In this document: piece after piece, positions 48,004-59,203 of the stretch
How the letters are laid out: every line of letters starts with the position of its first letter
Numbering within the stretch: the first letter of the stretch is position 1
DNA from: Zanthoxylum bungeanum
Lineage: Eukaryota; Streptophyta; Magnoliopsida; Sapindales; Rutaceae
Direction: 5' to 3'
NCBI GenBank assembly: GCA_019454045.1
Contig: SKCR01049641.1
Coordinates: forward strand, 62,001 to 126,000
Length of the DNA: 64,000 nucleotides
Position numbers and translations under genes: made by a program
The notes under the pieces: model-generated
What the model was told of the DNA's origin: nothing
Databases searched by the model: none
The model's input: the letters and a program-made list of their open reading frames with translations, nothing else

Positions 48004-48606
48004 CCCGAGCCCGGGATTATTTGCGAGCGCATTCGCATTTCGAATTCGAGTGCGGCACGCAAGTCAAATCAAGCGTCAAATCGCAAGTCACATCAAGCGT
48101 CAAATCACATGTCACTTTGAGTGATGTGACATTTGAGTGATTGATGTGAGTTGATGTGAGATGAAAGGAAGCATTAAATGCTTTGCTTTTTGAAATTGAA
48201 AATGGTAAATGACTTATTTAATTTTTGGAAAATAAAAATAAACCTTTTACATTTTTCTTTTTCTAATTCATTATCTCTCTCTCTTTTTACGGTTTCTTGT
48301 GAAAACCCTTTTCCCTCTCTTTTCTTCTTCTTCTCCTTCACGGTTTGGAACCGTTTCATCTTCTCAAAATTTCTGGTTTGACCGAATAAAAGGGAAGCAA
48401 GGAAGAAGACTTAGTGCTAGCACACCATGAGTGATACAAAGGTGATAGGGAAGTGAGTTCGTGAGCTTGGAGCTTCAATGGTGTCTCCCATGGCCGAACC
48501 AGTCACCACCGTGCAGCCCCATGTCGACCACCACACGCGCAGCTCACTGCCGCCGAGCAAGGGAGAGCAGTTCGCACTTCATCTTCGCCGCATCCAACCG
48601 ATCCAT

Positions 48607-48612
48607 GTGAGT
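48607..48612 (+). promoter_or_regulatory. E7 5' LTR splice-donor-like GTGAGT
   Basis: GTGAGT in CCATGTGAGTCTTTTCC, 81 bp before the LTR end. The same site is at 56541-56546 in the 3' LTR. Confidence 0.4.
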
Positions 48613-48694
48613 CTTTTCCGCACCTCATTTGGTTGTATTCAACTCGTTTTTATGCATGATTTATGATCCTTGGGACTTGATTGAAACTCTACAA

Positions 48695-48707
48695 TGGTAT
48701 CTTGAGC
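48695..48707 (+). other. E7 primer-binding site
   Basis: TGGTATCTTGAGC, one base after the LTR, initiator-Met type. Confidence 0.87.
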
Positions 48708-51350
48708 CATTTGTGCATAAAACGTTTTTAGGGTTCTTGAGCAAAATTTGGGGCTTTTTGATTTAAGCATAATTTTAACAAATTGTTTGTTTAAGAATGT
48801 TTGTATATGAATAACTTAGAGTTATATGTAATCAATTTGAAGAAAAATTAATTGGATTGATTTTCCCCAATTTGCTTATTGTTGGCCAAAACTTTAATTT
48901 GGGTAAACTTGATTTTGAGCATGTTTAATGAAATTGGATGATTTAGAATGCTTAAATGTTGTTTAATTGATGATTGATTAGATCAATTTGATGAAAAAGT
49001 GTTTGGAACAATTTTCCCCAATTTGCTTGTGATGGCCGAAAATATGAACCCTAATATTGTCTTGGATTTTTGATTTTTTGTTCATTGGATGACTTGGAAA
49101 TCATTTGGGGATGTTGAATTTATGTTTAATTTGGTTCAATTGGATTGAATTTGATTTGGGCATAATTTCCCTCTTTGGCCGAGACACTTGAAGCATGAAA
49201 TTGGGTTTGATTTTGATCAAATTATGTTGGACATGATTCATTGATGTTAAGCATGATTAATTGGACAAATTTAGTGTTTTGGAAACTTTGATTTGGGTAA
49301 TTAATAATGCTATACACTTTAGGTAATTTAATTGGAAAATTGGAATTTTTGAAATTAAATTATTGGGCCTTAAAATTGGATTTGGGCTTTTAAAGTTGTT
49401 ATTGGGTTTATTGGACTTTATTGTACAAAGTTGGTTTAGGCCAAAATTGGTTGGATCCAATTAGGCCCAAAACCGCTTCCAAAAGGCCCAAATGCGACTA
49501 ATGAACCTTTAACGTTTAATTGGGCCTAATGGGCCTAAATTAATTTATGGGCTTATGGGGTAACTCCCGGATTGGATTTGGGTTATTCGGTTTGACCCGA
49601 GTTGACCAAAAGTCCACGCCTTGAAGAAATTAATTAAAAGCCCATTGGACTTTAATTAAATTAATATTGGATATTAATCGGGCTTTGAGACCGTAACGAT
49701 TAATTTGGAATTTAAGTCGTAAAGGTTATTTTATAAAGTGTAATATTTAATTTGGATTAAATAATGAATTAGAATTAAATGCGTATTAAATTGGATTTAA
49801 TTATGTAATTTAATTTTAATTCGGGAATTCGTACTTTAAGTACTTGTTCGCAATACGAGTTTGACTCGAACAAAATCAAATCTTTGTTTGAACATTGGAT
49901 GATTACTAATTATCAGATTAATTAATTGGATTAGATTGATTGATAACATTCTTGTATGAATACATGGTTGTGATGTTTGAATAATGTATATCGGATGGAT
50001 ATTAGCCGGGTGGGGCGATTTTGGAAATTGTAATAAATTTGATTTATTAATTGGACCTGCGAGTCCAGCCTTATCTCCTATTTCTTTGTATTCTCTTCTC
50101 ACCTATTCCCCTCAATGCAAATGAGGTTTCTTTAGAAGTGTAGTGTAACAGGTAGAAGTAATACAAGTGCTAGCTTGGAGAGAGAAAGTGAGAGATTTGA
50201 TCTAGGATCAATGTGTAAAATATCCATCCGCATATCATTATTATTTTATCATATGCGCTTTATTATGTGTTTAGAATGCATGTTTAAGGGTGTATGATGA
50301 TGAGACCTTAACAAAGATAATAAATTGGTTGCCAATTTGCACGCGAAAAACCCTCGTTAAATATCAAGCGTTTATTTTCCTTCCATTGAGTGATTCTTAC
50401 TCAAGATCCAAGATTGGCAGGGGTTGTTGGCCAAAGTCAAGCCCTTGTCCGTCGAAGATGTGTTTTAATCACGAGGCTTTGTTCCATATCGGTGTCGTGT
50501 CCAAGTTGTGGTTTGTTGGCCAAAGTCAAGACCACTTCTTGTCCATTGACATTGATTACGAAGCTTCCATGTCAATGGGTCCGCGCTTGACTGGGATCAC
50601 TAGGTTTGTTGTGCCAAAGCCAAGGCCTAGTTGATTCAGAGGAAAAAGGTTAGGGTATACATTCGATGTATAGGCATATATAAGATATATGTTTCGGACT
50701 TGGATGTCCACCTACTGGATCTAGGAGTTGGATGAGATCCAATTGATCTTCGAGATCTACCTAGTTAATTATCATACAATTTGTTGGCCAAAGTCAAGAT
50801 TGTGTGATATTTAACGGGATCCTAGCCCACTAGGAAACACGGTTTCCCGAGTACTCGACAGAGGGTTAGAGGCTCGACGAAAAATAGTGGGAGGCAAGAA
50901 TTGAATTTGCAATATTCGTTCAATTACTCGCCATACGCGCTCATTCAAATTATTTCGTCGTAATATTAAATGTTAGTTGGACTAATATTTAAATTGTTGT
51001 TTTAATAAACAGTTGGACTGTATTATACTTGATTATATATAATTGGATTATATTAATCAATATATTTGAATTAATTAATTTCAGTTTACAGTTGATTTTA
51101 TAATTGGATTATAGTAATCAATGTAATTGAGGTTAATTAATTTGGATTATATTTGATTATATAGTTGGACTATTATAATCATTATAATATATATAGTACC
51201 ACTAATCGTTGATTAAATAGTTGGACTATTGTAATCAAGATAAAATTGAAAAGTTGGATATTTAAAATACAATCTGGGATTAAAATATTTTAAATGATTT
51301 AATTTTCAAATTGGGAATAAATAATAGGTTACTTTATTTGATAAAATAAC
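48708..51350 (+). other. E7 long leader
   Basis: About 2.6 kb. TGGGCY motifs at 49365-49560, hairpins at 49690-49830 and 50980-51290, TTGTTGGCCAAAGTCAA-type motifs at about 50427, 50514 and 50783. Open frames (50290-50634, 50390-50590 plus; 49836-50102 minus) have relatives in other copies but show no domain. Confidence 0.6.
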
Positions 51351-51780
51351 TTATTATACCTTAAGCCCAAAATTAAGCAAAATAAGTAGAGCATAAAATC
51401 TTTGGAAGATTTATGTGATGATGACTTTAGTGCTTAATTTAATATACTTGTCATAAATCTAATTTTAGATTTAAGAAGTATTAAAATTGCAATTTATAAT
51501 TCTTGGAGAATTAATTGACTATTCTAGAGGAGATAAAGTCAAAGTTTGCAATTGGGCATGTAGCACGAGGTGCACATCGTTTCGATATTCCGAAACCCAA
51601 GGCTTGGCCAAAGGTTTGTGAAATATTGAAAAGATAATTGACATATCCCAAAGTGACTACCATTTGGATATGGAAGACACGAAGGAATTAAAGAAAGGGC
51701 GAGGCTCTAACTTTAAAAATATTTGTCAAAGTTATGTTCACTACTAGTATTGAAATTGGATTTTAAATACTTAGTGTGGT
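51350..51780 (+). pseudogene. E7 gag C-terminal remnant
   Basis: Aligned with the E5 and E3 gag strips, including the GACATATCCCAAA word and the ACGAAGGAATTAAAGAAAGG word at the knuckle position. The frame is broken and the CCHC knuckle cannot be read. Confidence 0.55.
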
Positions 51781-52920
51781 ACATAAAATATATGTATTGA
51801 TGTTCAGAATCCGCTATGAGCTGGATACTGACTTCAAGCCGAGATTTCTCTGCGAATCGGAAACGGGACGAAAGTCGCTGTTTCGACCGTAGATACCTAA
51901 GTTTAGGAACTACCCTTTGGATATGTACTTAAATTAGGAACTGTTATAATGTAACTAGTTTGACTAGAGACATTATCTCTATATCAGTGTTTAATTCCGT
52001 TGCGGATAAAACCTTTATATTATAGAACACTAAGTGTTTTATTATATAAAGATGATACTGAGATAAATACATTAGATGTAAATAGCAGAATTTATATTTT
52101 GAATATAAATGAAATCTCAAACATATAAAATGACAAATAAATAGCTCAAATTGATTTGATCAATAGAGACTTATTTGTGGCATTGTTGTCTAGGACACAA
52201 TTTAACGAGACTCGTATATCCACACTTTTGAAGAGTGGGTACTAGGACTGATTTGACTATTCAAATAAAGTCTGCGAATCTAGTTTATTAGGTAAAGTAC
52301 CTAAAATACTATTTACTTGGTAATAGTAAAAGGGTCACCGATCTGTTAGCCCTATTCATGGTGAAGTAAGTGGGCCCATATCTAGCTAGGCTAGATGTGA
52401 ACATGAATATTTCGTGACCTTAACGGATGTGGCATCACGTTATGGTTATGTGTTTCTTTTGAAGAACACAGATCGTAAACTTTTGAAGATTCGACACGAA
52501 GTAAATAAACAGATCGGCTATAGTATTATTCCGCCACGGTAAGACCGTAATGGAAAATACTTAAACAGTAAGTTTCGTACATACATGAAAGAGTATGGTA
52601 TTCTTTCAGATTAGGACTCCTCCCGAGACACGTCAGTTAGACGGTGTATACGAACCAAAAACCAAATTTTGTTGGACATGATATGGTTTATCACGAGTCG
52701 CTCTGAGCTACTATTTCCTTCGAAAGGATATGTATTATCAGTGCAAAACTTATTTAGAATAAGGTTCCATATAAATCTGTTTGACAGATTACATATTAGA
52801 TATGAACGGGAAAGAAACCGGGTTTCTCATTCCTGACAATTTGGGTATGCCAGGCATAACGTTTGGATGATACCAAACTAAGGACCCAAATTGGATAAGT
52901 GCCAATATTGGTTATCCTAA
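51780..52920 (+). pseudogene. E7 pre-integrase and integrase remnant
   Basis: Integrase core text YFVTLTDVASRYGYV at 52408-52452, followed by FLLKNTDRK. The TAA stop before the second catalytic Asp is at 52540-52542, with DRNGKYL after it. Pre-integrase-like text lies at about 52030-52220. Stops are frequent. Confidence 0.72.
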
Positions 52921-53179
52921 AGGAAACCATAAGTATAGTACTTGTAAATCTCACATGAGAACAATGTGATTGTTGCTCACCATGCGGTTTTTCCTGAGAG
53001 GAATACCGATATGCAGTGGTCAGTGGGAGGATAGTGATACTCGATGAAAATCGGAGTAATACTGTTCAAGGCACGAAGTCCTTAATGGAACACAAATAGT
53101 TCATCTATGATGAATCTATACCATTAATCTTCAAATACACAAGACACTCGTAGATCGGATAGATTCAGAAAACAACATA

Positions 53180-54555
53180 GGGTATGTGTTTCTGATCTAA
53201 CCTCGTAAAGATGTCAATCTTATGAAGGTATATCCGCCGACTACGTTTTGAGGAAGTGATACGAGGTATCGACCCCCTATTATGGCAAAGTGCCATGAAT
53301 CCGAAATGGATTCCATGTATAACAACTATTTTGGATACTAGTTGTTGTACCACAAGGCATTGTGCCTATTGGTACATTAAACGTCTTCAAGGAAGACATA
53401 CATGGAAGGCAACATACCAACGTACAAAGTTGGGCTTTTGACGGAAAGGTATCGTTATCAACATTGTGTTAATAACGGTTCAACCTTTTACCTGTTGCCA
53501 TGGTAAATCCATTTTGAAGATGCTTGTTGATAACTGCATATTTCATTATGAAATGTGTCAGTTGCAGATCAAAATCGCTTTCCTGAAAAGGAAACCTTTT
53601 GGAGGATGCTTACAACATCCTGACAATTTTGTATAACCGACAAATAAGGTTTGCGAGTTATTCGATCCATGTTTGGATTGAAGCAAGCATAAGGTTCTTG
53701 AAACTGACGTTTTGAAATAATCATAATAGTTTATGATTTGACTCAAAACGAAATAATTCTTGTGTATATAAGGAGGTTAGTGGGAAAGGGCACTGATAAT
53801 GAAATTCCCATAAAGCAATTGGTGAAAGCTTGGCTTTCATAGATATTCTTTCATAGAAATTCTCCGTAGAATTCTGGGGAGTAACAACCTTTATTCAAGG
53901 AATAAAGATCTACAGGGATAGATTTGGAGTTGTTAACACTCTCTGGAAATTGTACATTTAAAATGTACTTGTATTGTGTCTCATACGCTTCGAGCATATG
54001 GAGTCACAATCGGGTCAATCCAAGTGATAGTCACTGGATTGAAGATTAAGAACATTGTTAGTATCTGAGAGAACTAAAGATGTTGTCTTAAATTATGGAG
54101 TAGGAGAACTTGAAGTGACTAGGATCACTGTTGCAAGTTTCCAAACCGGTAAATACTGCGGTACTATAAAGTTTGAACACTGGGACAGTGAGCTGGAAAT
54201 CTTCCGAGCAAGATAACTGTTGACGAATAAACAAAAAATGCGGATTATTGCTGCAGCTGAGGCAGCAATAGAAGCCATTTGGATCGAAAATAAATCTAAT
54301 TAGATTAGATATAGTTCTTTTAGCAGCTGAGCTAGGCGTCAGCACAGACTAAGGAATTAAAGGTCTCATCAACGATCCAGATATATACTTCTATATCATC
54401 TGATTCGTTCGGATCATACATCGTGGCGATGTGATGATCGTGTAAATCGCGTCAGACGATAATTAAACAAATCCGCTGACGAAAACCTTTCCTCAGCAAT
54501 TTGAGCGAACCGTACATAGTTCGGGTGTGGGACACTTGAGTGACTGGCTATGTGC
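53180..54555 (+). pseudogene. E7 RT-RNase H remnant lacking YVDD
   Basis: Readable pieces in different frames: PTTF followed by a TGA from an insertion (53244-53250), the 1-nt deletion at 53295-53305, EMDSMYNN after it, FGLKQA at about 53672-53690, then the 40-bp deletion at about 53802 that removes the YVDD box, VKAWLS at about 53825, and RNase H text IIAAAEAAIEAIWIEN at 54244-54291. It ends just before the polypurine tract. Confidence 0.82.
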
Positions 54556-54556
54556 C

Positions 54557-54567
54557 AAGTGGGAGAT
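54557..54567 (+). other. E7 polypurine tract
   Basis: AAGTGGGAGAT directly before TGTTGGACAAAA. Confidence 0.88.
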
Positions 54568-56627
54568 TGTTGGACAAAATGACCCATAGCGTCACTATTT
54601 GCACAGATCATTGTGTTGTTGTAGCAAATTAACTATGTGACAAGGAAATTGCACTCTCATCATTTGTGATTAGATCACCATAGATATATAAATGAAGAGA
54701 GGTCCCTATGATTAGTTCCCGGACTGAGAATGATATGAGACAGTATTAGTCCCCGAAGGATTAATCATTAAATATCCCTAGCCGGAGTATTATCGAGACT
54801 GGACATCGATAATGCGGAATAGGCTAGTATTGCACTTGTGTGCGTTGTGAGGGCACAACAGCATAGTTCTCATATATATAAGTATTGGATACTTATGCAA
54901 GTGCGATAGGAGGTCGTGTTTCACCGATGGTACGGGAAACAGCTTCGCTCTGGATAGACCCCTCGGAATCCCATTGGTATTATGACTATGTGTCTATGGG
55001 AGGCCGAAATCAAGGTAGGGGTGTATAGTCTTAACCTGAGACTTGCATCGCTAATACTTGCGATAATCGGTAGACTTTGGTCTTGGTGGTACAGGGTTTT
55101 AACCGGTTCTGCGTACACCACTTCTAGGTTTATCAGAGAGTCGTAGTGTATTGGGTGTGATGTCAAGACGGAAGTATCACTTCAGTCATATTGGAGATGA
55201 TGTCACGCAGGATACGGTACTAGTGCTCTTGAGTGTTGCGCAACCAATCGGGATATTGTGACCAGGTCATGAATATCCGATTATAGAGACTATGTTACCA
55301 GGCATCCGATATGTGCTTCGGACGGGGTAGACACTTATCCAGCCCCAGCCCTGGCACGTGACTATCCGATACTGGGCCGATATACACAATACTTTGGTAT
55401 ACTACGCTTGATACAGATCTATATATTCCTGTAAGAATATTTCTGGAGAATTGGGTAGGCATGGCGCTTTGCTAGAAGCCTACCTTGTCTTGTAAATCGG
55501 TATAAACGTAGTACGAGGTACTCACGTGTTCGGATAGTCCGACGACCGTATTTACTGCCAACATATCCGGAGATCTCATGGGTCGGTTCCTGAAGATTCA
55601 CCGATGACGTATGACTCGCACTTTAATTAATCTGGGATTAATTCATGAGAGAGAAAATTAATCTGGGATTAATTACGGAGATATTTTATCTGGGATAAAA
55701 TATAAATTAAAGAGAGAAAACGATTAATTTGGAATTAATCGGTAAATTAATATATTTGATATATTAAACGAAATTGGATTTCGACGCGGAATTAAAATTA
55801 GATTTTAATTCGGGCGAACGAATTAATTTAGAATTAATTCGTTAAGCGATGTGAATAGTGATTTCGCTAGACGTGATCATTTAATTACGACGCAACGGAA
55901 AATTTGTTAATTTGGAATTAGCGAACCCGAGCCCGGGATTGTTTACGAGCGCATTCGCATTTCGAATTCGAGTGCGGCACGCAAGTCAAATCAAGCGTCA
56001 AATCGCAAGTCACATCAAGCGTCAAATCACATGTCACTTTGAGTGATGTGACATTTGAGTGATTGATGTGAGTTGATGTGAGATGAAAGGAAGCATTAAA
56101 TGCTTTGCTTTTTGAAATTGAAAATGGTAAATGACTTATTTAATTTTTGGAAAATAAAAATAAACCTTTTACATTTTTCTTTTTCTAATTCATTCTCTCT
56201 CTCTCTCTTTACGGTTTCTTGTGAAAACCCTTTTCCCTCTCTTTTCTTCTTCTTCTCCTTCACGGTTTGGAACCGTTTCATCTTCTCAAAATTTCTGGTT
56301 TGACCGAATAAAAGGGAAGCAAGGAAGAAGACTTAGTGCTAGCACACCATGAGTGATACAAAGGTGATAGGGAAGTGAGTTCGTGAGCTTGGAAGCTTGA
56401 AGCTTGGAGCTTCAATGGTGTCTCCCATGGCCGAACCAGTCACCACCGTGCAGCCCCATGTCGACCACCACACGCGTAGCTGACTGCCGAGCAAGGGAGA
56501 GCAGTTCGCACTTCATCTTCGCCGCATCCAACCGATCCATGTGAGTCTTTTCCGCACCTCATTTGGTTGTATTCAACTCATTTTTATGCATGATTTATGA
56601 TCCTTGGGACTTGATTGAAACTCAACA
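54568..56627 (+). repeat. E7 3' LTR
   Basis: TGTTGGACAAAATGACCC to GAAACTCAACA. Hairpin array 55625-55925. Two differences from the 5' LTR in the first roughly 200 bp. Confidence 0.93.
55625..55925 (+). repeat. E7 3' LTR hairpin array
   Basis: Same stems and loops as 47703-48003. The last stem reads TTTGTTAATT-TGG-AATTAGCGAA. Confidence 0.85.
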
Positions 56628-57548
56628 ATCCGAGGGTGGTCAGGCTCAGAGGCTTCAGAATCGTCTTACAGAAGTGGAAGCTAAACTGGCCGACCGGGAG
56701 GAGGTGATAAAGAATCACGAGGCGACCGCCATTGAGAACTTCAAAATTAATAAGGCTCTTAAGGCTGCTGCTGCGCTGGAGCGAAAGCTTGCCGACAATG
56801 CTCGGGAGGACTTGAAAGCTACCCAATCTGAGATTGGCGTTTTGAAGGCGAAGGTAGCCAGTGTTGAAACCAAATTGAAGGCCAATGATGAACAAATGGC
56901 GCGGGCCCGGGATGATCTTGAGAGGAAAGAGGCCGAGCTCGAGGAAAGAGAGGCCGATCTTGAGGCCGAGAAGGAGGCCATCCGTCTTGAGGGGGTTGGT
57001 GATTGTGCTGATTTGATACCGATGGTGCTGCCAAGTCTGAACATGGACCTATTTATGCGGCCATCAGTTTTTGTAAGGGGGATATTTCTGAGGAGGAGTT
57101 CCGGAAATGGCTCCCTCCTCCTTCCGATGAGGTGATGGATCCTGACCCGATCTCGTTGGTTCCGGCTCCGGGGCTCCCCAAGAAGGACGACTTGATGTTC
57201 CTGCCCCCGGCGAGGACTGTCTTGAGATCCCTCCTCCCGTCCCTGAAGCAGAGGTCTCTCACGCTGCTGAGGTTGAAGCTGCAGTTCCTCCTTCTGAAGT
57301 TGAGCCGATCCTTCCGCTGTCTGAGCAAGCTGACGAAGAGATTCATGCTCATGTGCGGGCTGAATGAGAAAGGGTAACCCGACCGGGGCCCTATGTACAC
57401 TTTAATTTTTTGTAATAACATTACAAGTTGTATTTTGCCATGCACATATATATATATATTTCTGTGTATTTCTTATCTCTTTCGCCCTTTCTTTTTTTCT
57501 ATGCTTCATGTTTTTCGAACTTTTTGAAACCCTTCGAGGTTTAATCAT

Positions 57549-58080
57549 GAGCCGGAGGGGCATATCCTGACCCCAAACTGAGTGAGAAACTTGGCTCTGG
57601 GAGAATGTTATCTCCCCAGTCCAAAGAAGCTTGACTCGGTGGGACGTAACCCGACCCCGAGCTGAGTGAGACACTTGGCTCTGGGGGAATGTTACCTCCC
57701 CAGTCCAAAGAAACCGACTCGGTGGGACGTAACCCGACCCCGAGCTGAGTGAAAGACTTGGGTTCAGGGGAATGTTACTTCCCCAAACCAAAGGAGCTGT
57801 CTCGGTGGGACGTAACCCGACCCCGAGCTGAGTGAAAGACTTGGGTTCTGGGGGAATGTTACCTCCCCAAACCAAATGAGCTGTCTCGGTGGGACGTAAC
57901 CCGACCCCGAGCTGAGTGAAAGACTTGGGTTTTGGGGGAATGTTACTTCCCCAAACCAAATGAGCTGTCTCGGTGGGACGTAACCCGACCCCGAGCTGAG
58001 TGAAAGACTTGGGTTCTGGGGGAATGTTACCTCCCCAAACCAAAGGAGTTTGGCTCGGTGGGACGTAACCCGACCCCGAG
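57549..58080. repeat. G1 tandem repeat block A (about 83-bp unit)
   Basis: The word GGTGGGACGTAACCCGACCC recurs at 57639, 57721, 57804, 57889, 57972 and 58057 (spacings 82-85 bp), with a degenerate unit before and short GGCGGAACGA relics after. Long minus-strand open frames (57402-58043, 57764-58135) are by-products of the repeat. Tandem repeats in the 3' part are known in Tat/Ogre-like gypsy elements. Confidence 0.9.
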
Positions 58081-58519
58081 CTACGTAACCAAGTGGCCTC
58101 GGCGGAACGAAATCCATCCCCGAGCCGATTAACAAGTGGCCTCGGCGGAACGAATCCAGTCCCGAGTACTGGTTAATCTTTGGGACTTATACAGATGGGA
58201 AGTGTATCCACATTTGAAACCCTACTGAATCTGGCATGGGCGTCCCTCTGCCAGACCGGCGAAAAACAAAAACAAGATTCTGGAAAATAAAATTAAAAGG
58301 TGGGGGTGACTTAGCACCTATCCCAAAAATGTTTTTGCAAGCATAAACAACAACATGGATGCCTCAAAACAGCGTCCTGCCCGAGGTCTCCAAAACACAA
58401 TTCTGAATCTTTCAATTCAGTGTCTCGGCGAACCAGGATTCGGATCAGAAGAGCGTTTGAATGGTAAGGGCACATCCTCTACACGTCGGTTCACTGGGGA
58501 GCCTGTGTATTGTATGAGG

Positions 58520-58880
58520 GCTCCTCCTTACCACGACGCTGGAGCAGGCACACGCCACAGGGGCATAACGCATCCCCGTGCTGTGTCTCTCACGGATCCG
58601 GATGATGAATGGATCAAAGAGTGTCCGGGATACCAAGGGCATATTCCTCCTTAGGCCCGGTAACACTGGAGCTAGCAATCGTCACGGGGGCATCATTATC
58701 CCCCGTGCTATGCTTTCCCACGGATCCATTACATCGGGTAGGTGAGGATCAAAGGAGTGTTCGACAAATTAAGGGCATGTTCCTCCTCATGTTCGGTAAC
58801 ACTGGAGTAGGCAATCGCCACAGTGGTGTCATCCATCCCCGTGCTATGCTTCTCACGGATCCTATGCATCGAGTATGTCC
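58520..58880. repeat. G1 tandem repeat block B (about 125-135-bp unit, three units)
   Basis: Units share GGTAACACTGGAG...GCAATCG.CAC, CCCCGTGCTATGCTT and CTCACGGATCC. The aligned points are at about 58536, 58660 and 58793. The unit is distinct from block A. Confidence 0.82.
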
Positions 58881-58889
58881 CTGAATATT

Positions 58890-59035
58890 TCCGAGGACCT
58901 CGAGCTAAGAGAGATACTTGGTTCTGGGGGAATATCCCGTCCCCAGACCGATGAGCATGACTCGGTGGGACGTAACCCGACCCCGAGCTGAATAACTGAG
59001 TGGCCTTGGCGGAACAAAGTCCATCCCCGAGCCGA
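58890..59035. repeat. G1 block A unit, displaced copy
   Basis: One more GGTGGGACGTAACCCGACCC unit (about 58955-58985) with its flanks and the GGCGGAACA relic, separated from block A by block B. Confidence 0.8.
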
Positions 59036-59203
59036 TCAGGTCTTAGTGCTTGGTCGTTTCTTTTTGTATTAGGCGCTGAGTTTGTCCCCGGTTTTTTTTT
59101 TTTTAGTAAGTCTTTCTATTTATGTTTTAAGAAAGTGGACGAGAACCTTTTTGAGAAGAGAAAGTTTTTTTATTCATGTTTTGGGGACAAACTGCCTTTT
59201 TTT

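Larger units (their letters stand above)
46648..48693 (+). repeat. E7 5' LTR
   Basis: TGTTGGACAAAATGACCC to GAAACTCTACA. A TATA-like word (CATATATATAAG) lies about 300 bp in, next to an ATAAGTAT-TAG-ATACTTAT hairpin. GTGAGT is at 48607-48612. The strip 48472-48606 upstream of it is GC-richer and differs strongly from other copies. Confidence 0.93.
46648..56627 (+). mobile_element. E7: complete Ty1/copia LTR retrotransposon nested in G1
   Basis: 5' LTR 46648-48693 (2046 bp), PBS 48695-48707, leader, gag-pol relic, polypurine tract 54557-54567, 3' LTR 54568-56627 (2060 bp). The LTRs are about 99% alike over sampled stretches. The length difference is mostly a 15-bp duplication near 56385 in the 3' copy. 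Despite this youth, pol is broken and lacks the YVDD box. E7 is in the same orientation as the G1 antisense gene and interrupts its coiled-coil exon. Confidence 0.93.
44190..57367 (+). pseudogene. G1 antisense multi-exon gene (Transposase_28-type), interrupted by E7
   Basis: Plus-strand gene opposite to gag. Inferred introns with GT..AG ends: 44694-44903, 45644-45725, 45885-45991, 46513-46595. Exon phases join cleanly (1, 1, 0). Start ATG is at 44914. Exon 2 (44904-45643) resembles the plant 'putative gypsy type transposon' domain (Pfam Transposase_28): it includes IPIDIALEVPG, a LNSSRILAGLYVAWHRAG block and KDLWFWATGDW. Exon 4 has basic clusters (RKRRRQF, SKKRKG) that could be nuclear signals. 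The last exon (46596-46647, then 56633 on) encodes a coiled coil. Damage: TGA at 45169-45171, the E7 insertion, and frame changes near 57010 and 57200. The probable stop is 57365-57367. Function is unknown. Such antisense genes are known from other plant gypsy elements. Confidence 0.75.

Noticed and set aside
57402..58135. Long minus-strand frames rich in repeated GLRPTET-type words
   Set aside because: They are by-products of the 83-bp tandem repeat, whose unit length varies between 82 and 85 bp, and have no start context or domain.
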